The notes under the pieces: generated by a model
The model's database searches: none
The model's input: only the letters and a program-made list of their open reading frames with translations
Told to the model about the DNA's origin: nothing
Part shown: one piece after another, positions 24,326 through 32,063 of the stretch
How positions within the stretch are numbered: the stretch's first letter is position 1
Layout: every line of letters begins with the position of its first letter
Translations under genes and position numbers: made by a program
DNA from: Sulfuriferula sp.
GTDB taxonomy: Bacteria > Pseudomonadota > Gammaproteobacteria > Burkholderiales > Sulfuriferulaceae
Length of the DNA: 32,063 nt
Direction: 5' to 3'
Assembly: GCA_013140765.1 (NCBI GenBank)
Contig: JABFSE010000037.1
Span: 1-32,063 of the forward strand

Positions 24326-26182
24326 TTAGCGTTTACGCTCCACTTGCGTGACATCACGTATCGCACCTGTTGCCGCTGAAGTCGTCATTGCCGCGTAAGC
24401 GCGTAACGCCACCGATACTGCACGATTACGATTAACAGGTTGCCAAGCATGATGACCTCGATTATCCATATCAATACGCCGCGCCGCTAACACTTCATCG
24501 CTGACCGCCAAATGAATGCTGCGCTTAGGAATGTCGATTTCGATGATGTCGCCTTCAACCACTAAGCCTATCGCGCCACCTTCAGCGGCCTCGGGCGAAA
24601 CGTGACCTATGCTCAGACCTGATGTGCCGCCTGAAAAACGCCCGTCGGTAATCAACGCACAGGCTTTGCCCAGCCCTTTGGATTTGATATACGAAGTCGG
24701 GTAAAGCATTTCTTGCATACCCGGACCGCCTTTGGGGCCTTCGTAGCGGATGAGCACAATGTCGCCAGCGACGATTTCATCAGCCAATATCGCCGCCACG
24801 GCGGTGTCTTGCGATTCAAAAATCCGTGCTGGGCCGCTAAACTTGAATATGCTTTCATCCACACCTGCGGTTTTGACGATACAGCCATCTTTGGCAATAT
24901 TGCCGAACAACACCGCTAAACCACCTTCTTTGCTGTACGCGTGCTCTAAACTGCGAATACAGCCAGTAGCACGGTCGGTGTCCAACGTCGCCCAGCGTTT
25001 ATCTTGGCTGAAAGCGACTTGCGTAGGTACGCCGCCAGGTCCTGCGCGGAAGAATTTTTTAACCGCTTCATCAGTGCTGACGACGATGTCGTATTTAGCC
25101 AATGCCGCCGCCATAGACGGGCTATGTACGGTAGGCAAATCCCTATGCAGCAACCCAGCGCGATCTAATTCGCCTAAGATACCCATTACGCCGCCAGCAC
25201 GGTGCACATCTTCCATATGGAATTGCTGGGTAGCAGGCGCGACTTTACACAAATTAGGTACGCGCCGACTCATGCGATCTATGTCTTGCATGGTAAACGG
25301 CACGCCGCCTTCATACGCGGCGGCGAGTAAATGTAGCACGGTGTTGGTAGAGCCACCCATGGCAATGTCCAAGGCAATCGCGTTTTCAAATGCGCCAAAT
25401 GAGGCGATGCTACGCGGCAGTACGGTGTAATCGTCTTGTTCATAATGGCGCTTTGCCAAATCAACGATTAAACGTCCCGCTTCTAAGAATAACTGTTCGC
25501 GGTCAGCGTGAGTTGCTAAGGTTGAGCCGTTGCCTGGCAAGCTCAGTCCCAGTGCTTCAGTCAGGCAATTCATGGAATTCGCGGTAAACATACCTGAGCA
25601 GGAGCCGCAAGTCGGGCAAGCGGAGCGTTCGATTTGTTCGACTTCGGCATCAGTTTCTTTGTTGTCTGCGGCTGACACCATCGCATCGACCAAATCCAGC
25701 TTCATGACTTTACCGTGGATAGTGGTTTTGCCTGATTCCATCGGTCCGCCTGAAACGAATACCACAGGGATATTCAAGCGCATCGCCGCCATTAACATGC
25801 CTGGCGTGATTTTGTCACAGTTGGAAATACACACTAGCGCGTCAGCACAGTGCGCATTGACCATGTATTCCACACTGTCGGCTATCAGTTCACGCGACGG
25901 CAATGAGTACAACATGCCGCCATGCCCCATCGCAATGCCGTCATCAACAGCAATGGTGTTGAACTCTTTGGCGACACCGCCCGCTTTTTCGATTTCACGC
26001 GCAACCAGTTGCCCCATGTCTTTTAGATGAACATGACCAGGAACAAATTGCGTAAATGAGTTAGCAACGGCGATAATTGGCTTTTCAAAATCGCCATCTT
26101 TCATACCTGTAGCACGCCATAATGCGCGGGCTCCAGCCATATTGCGACCTTGGGTAGTAGTGCGGGAACGATAAGTGGGCAT
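24326..26182 (-). CDS. ilvD: Dihydroxy-acid dehydratase
   Basis: Iron-sulfur enzyme of valine, isoleucine and leucine synthesis that dehydrates 2,3-dihydroxy-3-methylbutanoate and its ethyl homologue to the 2-oxo acids. The 618-aa length matches the E. coli type. Conserved segments: [41 protein letters not shown] and [15 protein letters not shown] (both containing cluster cysteines), and [16 protein letters not shown] near the C-terminus. The frame also opens at a TTG two codons earlier. ATG 26182 with AAAGG upstream is preferred. It is divergent from lgt, with 57 bp between them. Confidence 0.97.
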   Translation of the reverse strand: MPTYRSRTTTQGRNMAGARALWRATGMKDGDFEKPIIAVANSFTQFVPGHVHLKDMGQLVAREIEKAGGVAKEFNTIAVDDGIAMGHGGMLYSLPSRELIADSVEYMVNAHCADALVCISNCDKITPGMLMAAMRLNIPVVFVSGGPMESGKTTIHGKVMKLDLVDAMVSAADNKETDAEVEQIERSACPTCGSCSGMFTANSMNCLTEALGLSLPGNGSTLATHADREQLFLEAGRLIVDLAKRHYEQDDYTVLPRSIASFGAFENAIALDIAMGGSTNTVLHLLAAAYEGGVPFTMQDIDRMSRRVPNLCKVAPATQQFHMEDVHRAGGVMGILGELDRAGLLHRDLPTVHSPSMAAALAKYDIVVSTDEAVKKFFRAGPGGVPTQVAFSQDKRWATLDTDRATGCIRSLEHAYSKEGGLAVLFGNIAKDGCIVKTAGVDESIFKFSGPARIFESQDTAVAAILADEIVAGDIVLIRYEGPKGGPGMQEMLYPTSYIKSKGLGKACALITDGRFSGGTSGLSIGHVSPEAAEGGAIGLVVEGDIIEIDIPKRSIHLAVSDEVLAARRIDMDNRGHHAWQPVNRNRAVSVALRAYAAMTTSAATGAIRDVTQVERKR

Positions 26183-26239
26183 GTGCAACCTTTAATCTAA
26201 TGCGATAATAAGCCTAATTTTATATCATTCCGTCACGTC

Positions 26240-27019
26240 ATGCTTATACATCCACAATTTGATCCTGTTGCAATCGCCATTGGCCCGCTTGCTATACGTT
26301 GGTATGGGCTCATGTATTTGTTAGCTTTTACTTTATTACTGGTGCTCGGGCGTATGCGTATCAAGCAACACCCTGATTCAGGCTGGGATATAAAACAGCT
26401 AGATGATGTGCTGTTTTACGGCGTGCTAGGGGTGGTATTGGGTGGGCGGCTGGGCTATGTGCTGTTTTATAAACTCAGTTATTATTTAACGCACCCGATA
26501 GAGATTTTCTATGTATGGCAAGGCGGCATGTCTTTTCATGGTGGTTTCTTGGGTGTGGCGTTTGCGCTCTGGCTGTTTGCACGACGTGAGCATAAGCCGT
26601 GGCTGGCGATTACTGATTTTATCGCGCCACTCGTGCCGCTAGGTTTGGGCGCAGGGCGTATCGGCAATTTTATCAATGGCGAATTATGGGGGCGACCAAC
26701 GGATTTGCCTTGGGGTATGGTATTCCCCAATGTCGATTTAATTCCACGCCATCCGTCGCAACTGTATGAGTTTGGTCTGGAAGGTTTGGCCTTATTTGCA
26801 CTGGTCTGGCTGTATTCCGCCCGTCCACGTCCTGTCGGCGCGGTGTCTGGCCTGTTTTTGTTAGGCTACGGCACGTTCCGATTCCTCGTTGAATTTTCGC
26901 GTGAGCCTGATGATTTCCTCGGCTTGCTGTCGTTAGGCTTGAGCATGGGGCAATGGTTGTCATTGCCGATGATAGTGGCAGGCATTGCTATGATGATATG
27001 GGCGTATCGTAAAAAATGA
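26240..27019 (+). CDS. lgt: Prolipoprotein diacylglyceryl transferase
   Basis: Inner-membrane enzyme that transfers diacylglycerol from phosphatidylglycerol to the lipobox cysteine of prolipoproteins, the first step of lipoprotein maturation. The 259-aa protein has about seven helices and the signature [18 protein letters not shown]. Also present are the N-terminal [20 protein letters not shown] containing the essential His, and RHPSQLYE. No clear ribosome binding site precedes ATG 26240. The TGA stop overlaps the oxyR ATG. Confidence 0.96.
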   Translation: MLIHPQFDPVAIAIGPLAIRWYGLMYLLAFTLLLVLGRMRIKQHPDSGWDIKQLDDVLFYGVLGVVLGGRLGYVLFYKLSYYLTHPIEIFYVWQGGMSFHGGFLGVAFALWLFARREHKPWLAITDFIAPLVPLGLGAGRIGNFINGELWGRPTDLPWGMVFPNVDLIPRHPSQLYEFGLEGLALFALVWLYSARPRPVGAVSGLFLLGYGTFRFLVEFSREPDDFLGLLSLGLSMGQWLSLPMIVAGIAMMIWAYRKK

Positions 27020-27957
27020 CGCTAACCGAGTTTCGTTATATCGTTGCCGTTGCGCAAACACGGCATTTTGGACGCGCCGCTGATGCCTGCTTTGTGTCGC
27101 AACCCACCTTGAGTGTCGCGATTAAAAAGCTGGAGGAGGAGCTAGGCGTGAGTTTGTTTGAGCGCGGCAATAATGAAATTAGCGTCACGCCTATCGGGGC
27201 GCGTATTGTTGAGCAGGCGGCGCAAATTTTAGAGCAAGCAAAATCGTTGAAACTGCTTGCCCAACAAGGTAAAAACCCCTTGGTCGGCACGTTCAAAATA
27301 GGCGCATTATTTACTATCGCGCCGTATTTATTGCCGCATCTTATTCCCGCATTGCAAGCCATTGCGCCTGATATGCCTTTACAGCTGGAAGAAAACTTCA
27401 CCCGCAAACTTACCGAAAAGCTACGGCTAGGTGAGCTGGATGTGATTATCGTCTCGCTCCCGTTTGACGAGCCTGGCATGGAAACACTGACGCTGTATCA
27501 CGAGCCGTTTCAAGTGGTTGTGCCTACGCATCACGCATGGGCGAGTAGGGCTAGCATCGCCGTTGATGAGTTGACCAGCGAAAACATGCTATTGTTGGGC
27601 GACGGGCATTGCTTCCGCGATCAAGTGTTGCAAGCCTGCCCAGGCTTAAATAACTCGGCGACGCGCACAGGGACTATGCAAAAAGCACTGGAATCCAGTA
27701 GTTTAGAAACGATACGCTACATGGTTGCGTCAGGCACGGGCATTACCATTATGCCTTGCACTGCCGCCAGTAGCACAACGGCTAATCAAGGTATGCTCAC
27801 TTTTATACCCTTTGCCGAACCTATCCCCAATCGCCCAATCGCGCTGGCTTGGCGTAAAAGCTATCCGCGTATTGCCGCCCTTGAGGCATTGCGCCGCGCT
27901 ATCATGCAATGCCCGTTAAGCTGCGTGGATTTTGTGCCGACATTACCGTTAGCTTGA
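27016..27957 (+). CDS. oxyR: Hydrogen peroxide-sensing LysR-type regulator OxyR
   Basis: A 313-aa regulator. The N-terminal winged helix (1-60) has [20 protein letters not shown]. The effector domain carries [14 protein letters not shown] with Cys199 and Cys208, the same numbers as the redox pair that forms the activating disulfide in E. coli OxyR. This makes OxyR far more likely than another LysR protein. It overlaps lgt by 4 nt, so it probably has no promoter of its own immediately upstream. 145 bp downstream lies the rubrerythrin operon, with an OxyR-type site between (27973-28009), suggesting local control of peroxide detoxification. Confidence 0.93.
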   Translation: MTLTEFRYIVAVAQTRHFGRAADACFVSQPTLSVAIKKLEEELGVSLFERGNNEISVTPIGARIVEQAAQILEQAKSLKLLAQQGKNPLVGTFKIGALFTIAPYLLPHLIPALQAIAPDMPLQLEENFTRKLTEKLRLGELDVIIVSLPFDEPGMETLTLYHEPFQVVVPTHHAWASRASIAVDELTSENMLLLGDGHCFRDQVLQACPGLNNSATRTGTMQKALESSSLETIRYMVASGTGITIMPCTAASSTTANQGMLTFIPFAEPIPNRPIALAWRKSYPRIAALEALRRAIMQCPLSCVDFVPTLPLA

Positions 27958-27972
27958 TGTCATTTACTTGTC

Positions 27973-28009
27973 ATAGTTAATAGCTATTATAGTTATTGCG
28001 ATAATCAAT
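27973..28009 (+). promoter_or_regulatory. OxyR binding site upstream of the rubrerythrin operon
   Basis: The OxyR recognition pattern is two 15-bp units, ATAGntnnnanCTAT, separated by 7 bp. The first unit (27973-27987) matches every fixed position. The second, placed exactly 7 bp later (27995-28009), matches 7 of 10. It ends 93 bp before the rubrerythrin start; a -10-like TACTAT at 28033-28038 lies at a suitable distance downstream for an activator, with no good -35, as expected for an OxyR-activated promoter. Confidence 0.65.
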
Positions 28010-28022
28010 TATATTTATCGCA
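27997..28022. repeat. 8-bp inverted repeat in the rubrerythrin promoter
   Basis: TGCGATAA (27997-28004) and TTATCGCA (28015-28022) are perfectly complementary around 10 bp. The left arm overlaps the weaker OxyR half-site, so it may be a second regulator's site or part of the OxyR tetramer footprint. The centre is AT-rich. Confidence 0.4.
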
Positions 28023-28102
28023 TTGTGTTGCGTACTATGTGAACTGTGAGCACGAGCTCTCAACTTACTGACCGCAAATTACTAACTTAAAGGAGCATCA
28101 TC

Positions 28103-28579
28103 ATGGCAAACTCAACATCAGTCACCGTTAAAAATATCGAATCCGCTTTTGCGGGCGAATCTATGGCTTACATCAAATACATGTACTTTGCTAAAATGTG
28201 CCGCGCGGCAGGCGATGAAGCGACGGCTAAAGCATTTGAAGAAACGGCATCTCAAGAAGTGATGCACGCTTTTGGGCATTTAGATTTGCTCTACCCTAAA
28301 GACACAATGACCCCAGCGCGTTGCTTGGATATGGCGATAGCAGGCGAAACTTACGAATACACAGAAATGTACCCTAATTTCCGCCATGCCGCCGTAGAAG
28401 AAGGCAATCAAGCGGCAGTGGCTGAAATGGACGAGCAAATTGCGGAATCCAAAGAACACGCGGCACGCTTCCAAGCGATGCTGGAAAAAGCAGCTAAACG
28501 CTTCGCAGCCTTGGCTAAAGTAGAAGAAAAGCACGCCAACCATTACCGCGACACCTTGGCGCAAGTACAAGCCGCTTAA
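28103..28579 (+). CDS. Rubrerythrin-type diiron protein lacking the rubredoxin domain
   Basis: A cytoplasmic 158-aa four-helix diiron protein, probably an NADH-dependent peroxidase when fed by a rubredoxin. Likely iron ligands are Glu19 (FAGESMAY), Glu52 and His55 (QEVMHAF), Glu85 or Glu99 (in ETYEYTEMYPNF and AAVEEGNQ), and Glu141 with His144 (EEKHANHY). Classical rubrerythrin ends in a rubredoxin domain; here that domain is absent and a separate rubredoxin gene follows 24 nt later. AAAGGAG is 7 nt upstream of ATG 28103. An OxyR-like site precedes it. Confidence 0.9.
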   Translation: MANSTSVTVKNIESAFAGESMAYIKYMYFAKMCRAAGDEATAKAFEETASQEVMHAFGHLDLLYPKDTMTPARCLDMAIAGETYEYTEMYPNFRHAAVEEGNQAAVAEMDEQIAESKEHAARFQAMLEKAAKRFAALAKVEEKHANHYRDTLAQVQAA

Positions 28580-28603
28580 TTATTATTTATCAGGAGAAAT
28601 AAC

Positions 28604-28768
28604 ATGAAAACTTTGCAATGTATCGTATGTGGTTTTATTTATGACGAAGCCGCTGGCTTGCCTGCAGAAGGCATTGCCGCTGGCACAACGTGGGAATCTA
28701 TCCCCGACGACTGGGCTTGTCCAGACTGTGGCGTGGCAAAGGCTGATTTTGAAATGGTAGAGGTTTAA
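28604..28768 (+). CDS. Rubredoxin
   Basis: A 54-aa protein with two CxxC knuckles: Cys6/Cys9 in [11 protein letters not shown] and Cys39/Cys42 in [11 protein letters not shown], which hold a single iron. The spacing of 29 residues between the knuckles and the aromatic residues (Tyr13, Trp30, Trp37) are typical. AGGAG lies 7 nt before ATG 28604. Its position between rubrerythrin and a rubredoxin reductase indicates that it carries electrons from the reductase to the diiron protein. Confidence 0.96.
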   Translation: MKTLQCIVCGFIYDEAAGLPAEGIAAGTTWESIPDDWACPDCGVAKADFEMVEV

Positions 28769-28770
28769 TC

Positions 28771-29925
28771 ATGAGCGCATCCCCCATTATCATCGTTGGT
28801 AGCGGCATGGCGGCATATACATTGGCGCGTGAATTTCGCAAACTCGATGCCGTGACTGCCATAACCATTATCACCGCCGACGCGGGGGATGCGTATAGCA
28901 AGCCGATGTTATCCACGGCGTTGACGCAAGGCAAAACCCCCGCGCAATTAGTCAACATGTCAGCAGATAAAATGCGTGAACAGCTTAACGCAACGATACT
29001 GACCAATACCGCCGTCGTTGCCATTGATGTCGCCCAGCAGTCAGTACAACTTGCCGACACCAGCCTAAATTACAGCAAACTGGTGCTTGCCTTAGGCGCA
29101 GACCCTGTGCGTCCACAGCTAACAGGCAACGCCGCTGATAGCGTTTATGCTGTTAATGATTTGGCTGATTACAGTCGCTTTCGTGCCGCATTGGCGGATA
29201 AAAAGCGCGTCACTTTATTCGGTGGCGGCTTGATAGGTTGCGAATTTGCTAATGATTTGGTCAATGCAGGCTACAGCGTCGATATAGTCCATCCACATCA
29301 TTACCCATTAGAACGCCTCATGCCCGAAGCCGCAGGCATGGCAATTAAAACGGGTTTAGCTAACTTAGGCGTGCACTGGCATTTAGGCTTTGCTGTCGCG
29401 GTTAATGAGGACAACGGCGAATTACGCGTCACCCTCAACAACGGCGACACCTTTACCACCGATGTTGCGCTCTCCGCCATAGGCTTGCGCCCGCGCATAC
29501 AATTAGCACTATCTGCAGGTATCAACACCCAGCGTGGCATACAAGTGGATAGACAGCTACACACCAACGTGCCCAATGTGTATGCCATAGGCGACTGCGC
29601 TGAAGTGGCGGGGCATGTATTGCCTTACGTGTTGCCACTCATGGCGCAAGCTCGCGCCTTAGCGGCGACTTTAGCAGGCACTGCGACGGATGTTGCTTAC
29701 CCAGCTATGCCCGTTATCATCAAAACCCCAGCTTGCCCCACCGCAGTCGCCACACCTAACCAGCTCGACAGCGGCACATGGCAAGTCGAATGCACAGCAG
29801 ACGGCGTTTGTGCGCTCTACCAAGATGCACAAGGCCTGCTATTAGGTTTCGCCCTCACAGGCACTGCCACCAGCCAACGACAAACATTGGCCAAGCAATT
29901 GCCGCCGATATTAGCGAGCAGTTAA
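28771..29925 (+). CDS. NAD(P)H:rubredoxin oxidoreductase (FAD-dependent)
   Basis: A 384-aa flavoprotein with the two-dinucleotide-domain fold. FAD-binding IIIVGSGMAAYTLAREF is at 6-22, the NAD(P)H-binding GGGLIGCEFANDL motif is near 151-163, and NVYAIGDCAEV, contacting FAD, is near 270. There is no CxxC, so it is not a thioredoxin-reductase-like enzyme. It starts 2 nt after the rubredoxin stop and completes a reductase-rubredoxin-rubrerythrin electron chain. The C-terminal ~90 residues match the rubredoxin-binding extension of RubB/NorW-type reductases in length. Which of NADH or NADPH it uses cannot be told by eye. Confidence 0.92.
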   Translation: MSASPIIIVGSGMAAYTLAREFRKLDAVTAITIITADAGDAYSKPMLSTALTQGKTPAQLVNMSADKMREQLNATILTNTAVVAIDVAQQSVQLADTSLNYSKLVLALGADPVRPQLTGNAADSVYAVNDLADYSRFRAALADKKRVTLFGGGLIGCEFANDLVNAGYSVDIVHPHHYPLERLMPEAAGMAIKTGLANLGVHWHLGFAVAVNEDNGELRVTLNNGDTFTTDVALSAIGLRPRIQLALSAGINTQRGIQVDRQLHTNVPNVYAIGDCAEVAGHVLPYVLPLMAQARALAATLAGTATDVAYPAMPVIIKTPACPTAVATPNQLDSGTWQVECTADGVCALYQDAQGLLLGFALTGTATSQRQTLAKQLPPILASS

Positions 29926-29959
29926 ATCCATAAACGTCAGTATCCAACACCGCTTTCTA

Positions 29960-30886
<927 letters not shown>

Positions 30887-30902
30887 GCATACTCCACAGC
30901 CC

Positions 30903-30935
30903 AACAAAAAACCCGCCAGTAGCGGGTTTTTTGTT
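30903..30935. terminator. Bidirectional rho-independent terminator (argB / rpmG)
   Basis: Perfect 14-bp arms, AACAAAAAACCCGC (30903-30916) and GCGGGTTTTTTGTT (30922-30935), flank the loop CAGTA. T-runs are present in both directions. It lies 16 bp after the argB stop and 12 bp after the rpmG stop on the opposite strand, so it serves both convergent genes. Confidence 0.95.
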
Positions 30936-30947
30936 GTCTGAAAAAAC

Positions 30948-31115
30948 TTATTTCAGTTTGATTTCTTTGTAAAGTACGTGTTTACGTGCTTTAGGGTCAA
31001 ACTTCATGAACTCCAGTTTTTCAGGCGTGGTACGCTTGTTTTTGCTGGTGGTATAGAAGTGACCTGTGCCTGCTGTCGATTCTAATTTGATTTTTTCGCG
31101 GATTTTGCTAGCCAT
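30948..31115 (-). CDS. rpmG: Large ribosomal subunit protein bL33
   Basis: A 55-aa basic ribosomal protein with [20 protein letters not shown] and the C-terminal [16 protein letters not shown]. It lacks the CxxC pairs of zinc-binding bL33 paralogues (C- form). The length and the N-terminal MASKIREK are typical of betaproteobacteria. AAGAGG precedes ATG 31115, and the gene follows rpmB by 11 nt, the normal order. Confidence 0.97.
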   Translation of the reverse strand: MASKIREKIKLESTAGTGHFYTTSKNKRTTPEKLEFMKFDPKARKHVLYKEIKLK

Positions 31116-31126
31116 TATTCAGCCTC

Positions 31127-31363
31127 TTAAATTTTCTCGCCAGCGGCGCGTAATTTTTCTAATACAGCTTCGATACCATTTTTATCAATAGTACGCAGAG
31201 CAGCTGTACTAACGCGCAAACGGATGAAACGGTTTTCGTTCTCTAACCAAAAACGACGTGATTGCAAGTTAGGCAAAAAGCGACGTTTAGTTTTGTTGTT
31301 CGCGTGGGAAACGTTGTTCCCAGACATTGGCGACTTGCCAGTAATTTGACATACACGAGCCAT
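31127..31363 (-). CDS. rpmB: Large ribosomal subunit protein bL28
   Basis: A 78-aa ribosomal protein beginning [20 protein letters not shown], followed by [12 protein letters not shown] and [16 protein letters not shown]. The open frame extends ten codons upstream, but ATG 31363 gives the invariant start and the standard length. First gene of rpmB-rpmG, transcribed from the promoter at 31396-31425. Confidence 0.97.
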   Translation of the reverse strand: MARVCQITGKSPMSGNNVSHANNKTKRRFLPNLQSRRFWLENENRFIRLRVSTAALRTIDKNGIEAVLEKLRAAGEKI

Positions 31364-31395
31364 GTTGACCCCCCACTGAATTCGGAAAAACAAGA

Positions 31396-31425
31396 TTTAT
31401 ACCATGCTTTTATATAAAAAGTCAA
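31396..31425 (-). promoter_or_regulatory. Sigma-70 promoter of rpmB-rpmG
   Basis: On the minus strand TTGACT (31425-31420) and TATAAA (31401-31396) are separated by 18 bp; each matches the consensus at 5 of 6 positions. The intervening DNA is AT-rich. Transcription would start about 25 bp before the rpmB ATG. The -35 overlaps the last bases of radC. Confidence 0.7.
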
Positions 31426-32063
31426 AGTAATCCTCGTTCTGCGAATGAAATGGCACATCCATCACCGATAACAAAATGGTCCAGAACCCGTACATCCACT
31501 AATGCCAGCGCGTTTTTAAGTGCCTGCGTTAAATTTTCATCCGCACGGCTAGGTTCGGCGATGCCAGACGGGTGATTGTGGGCTAAAATCAGCGCGGCGG
31601 CATTGTGTGCCAACGCACGCTTGACTACCTCACGTGGATAGACACTGGCTTGATTTAATGTACCTTGAAATAACTCTTCGACCGCCAACACACGATTTTG
31701 GCTATCCAAAAAGACGGCACAAAATACTTCATGCGCCTTGCCCGACAATACCAGCCGCAAATAATCTCGCACTGCCGCTGGCGAATTGAGCGCATCCACT
31801 TGACGCATTTCCTCGGCTAATGCGCGTCGTGACATTTCTAATACCGCTTGCAATTGCGTGTATTTCGCGTCCCCCAAGCCATGCACCGCACAAATCGCTT
31901 GCCGACTAGCGGTAAATAAACCTGTTAATGTTTTGAATTCGCTAATCAAGTCACGCGCCATATCCACAGCACTTTTGCCAGGCACGCCTGTGCGTAAAAA
32001 TATGGCCAATAATTCCGCATCACTCAATGCTGCCGCACCGCGTAGTAAAAGTTTTTCACGTGG
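31422..32063 (-). CDS. radC: RadC-family JAB/MPN-domain protein (5' end beyond window)
   Basis: The frame runs open to the right edge with [20 protein letters not shown] before the first internal start-like codon (TTG 32027), so the true start lies outside; about 213 residues are visible. A helix-hairpin-helix-like segment is at [12 protein letters not shown], and the C-terminal JAMM metal site is intact: AHNHPSG with the downstream SRAD completes HxHx7SxxD, with an upstream Glu in VEELFQG. RadC was once linked to DNA repair, but its actual role remains uncertain. It is upstream of rpmB on the same strand, the usual arrangement. Confidence 0.93.
   Translation of the reverse strand, partial: PREKLLLRGAAALSDAELLAIFLRTGVPGKSAVDMARDLISEFKTLTGLFTASRQAICAVHGLGDAKYTQLQAVLEMSRRALAEEMRQVDALNSPAAVRDYLRLVLSGKAHEVFCAVFLDSQNRVLAVEELFQGTLNQASVYPREVVKRALAHNAAALILAHNHPSGIAEPSRADENLTQALKNALALVDVRVLDHFVIGDGCAISFAERGLL

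Noticed and set aside
24750-25430. 226-aa open frame antisense to ilvD.
   Set aside because: Typical mirror frame of a GC-biased gene; composition is not protein-like and ilvD is unmistakable.

Overview
The window looks like a chromosomal segment of a betaproteobacterium, probably in the Nitrosomonadales. This is inferred from the 55-residue bL33, the rpmB-rpmG-radC and argB neighbourhood, the bacterial phosphorylase-kinase-like GH15 protein paired with glucokinase, and the response regulator / FecR / CHASE2 kinase triad. No rRNA or tRNA gene was seen, so the placement rests on protein character alone. Most of the window is tightly packed housekeeping genes. The accessory part is the first ~2.06 kb.

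Left end (1-2061): a small, decaying integron. Reading leftwards from waaA, it contains a truncated and frameshifted remnant of the 5' end of an integron integrase gene (intI, + strand). A Pc-like promoter within that remnant points at the cassettes. Next come an attI-like segment with a short leader ORF, a first cassette (211-aa membrane protein), an intact attC of 67 bp, and a second cassette (291-aa protein). Last is a second attC whose outer half is replaced by the end of an IS110/IS1111-type insertion sequence. Divergent intI and cassettes, matching GTTAGCC core sites, and stop codons lying inside the R'' boxes are the defining integron layout.

2065-10617: envelope and central metabolism. 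waaA (Kdo transferase) overlaps a MidA-type methyltransferase gene and faces folM (pteridine reductase). A GH15 / phosphorylase-kinase-like protein and glucokinase form a two-gene unit. The ribosome-assembly GTPase YlqF follows.

10718-17900: a same-strand run of six genes. msrP-msrQ (periplasmic methionine sulfoxide repair) and phr (photolyase) are followed by an OmpR-type response regulator, a LysM/FecR periplasmic protein and a CHASE2 histidine kinase. A stand-alone CZB zinc-binding protein converges on the kinase gene.

18543-26182 (minus strand): the complete branched-chain amino acid ABC transporter livKHMGF, a small cytochrome c with a strong terminator, an orphan ParA-type ATPase, and ilvD. 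ilvD and liv link branched-chain amino acid synthesis and uptake by position only.

26240-30886: lgt and oxyR overlap. Just downstream is a near-consensus OxyR binding site in front of a peroxide-reduction cassette: rubrerythrin, rubredoxin (54 aa) and rubredoxin reductase. argB follows and ends in a perfect bidirectional terminator shared with the convergent rpmB-rpmG operon. The right edge cuts radC.

No gene-free stretch exceeds 300 bases. The longest is the attI/intI-remnant region, 1771-2064, which is annotated in pieces.
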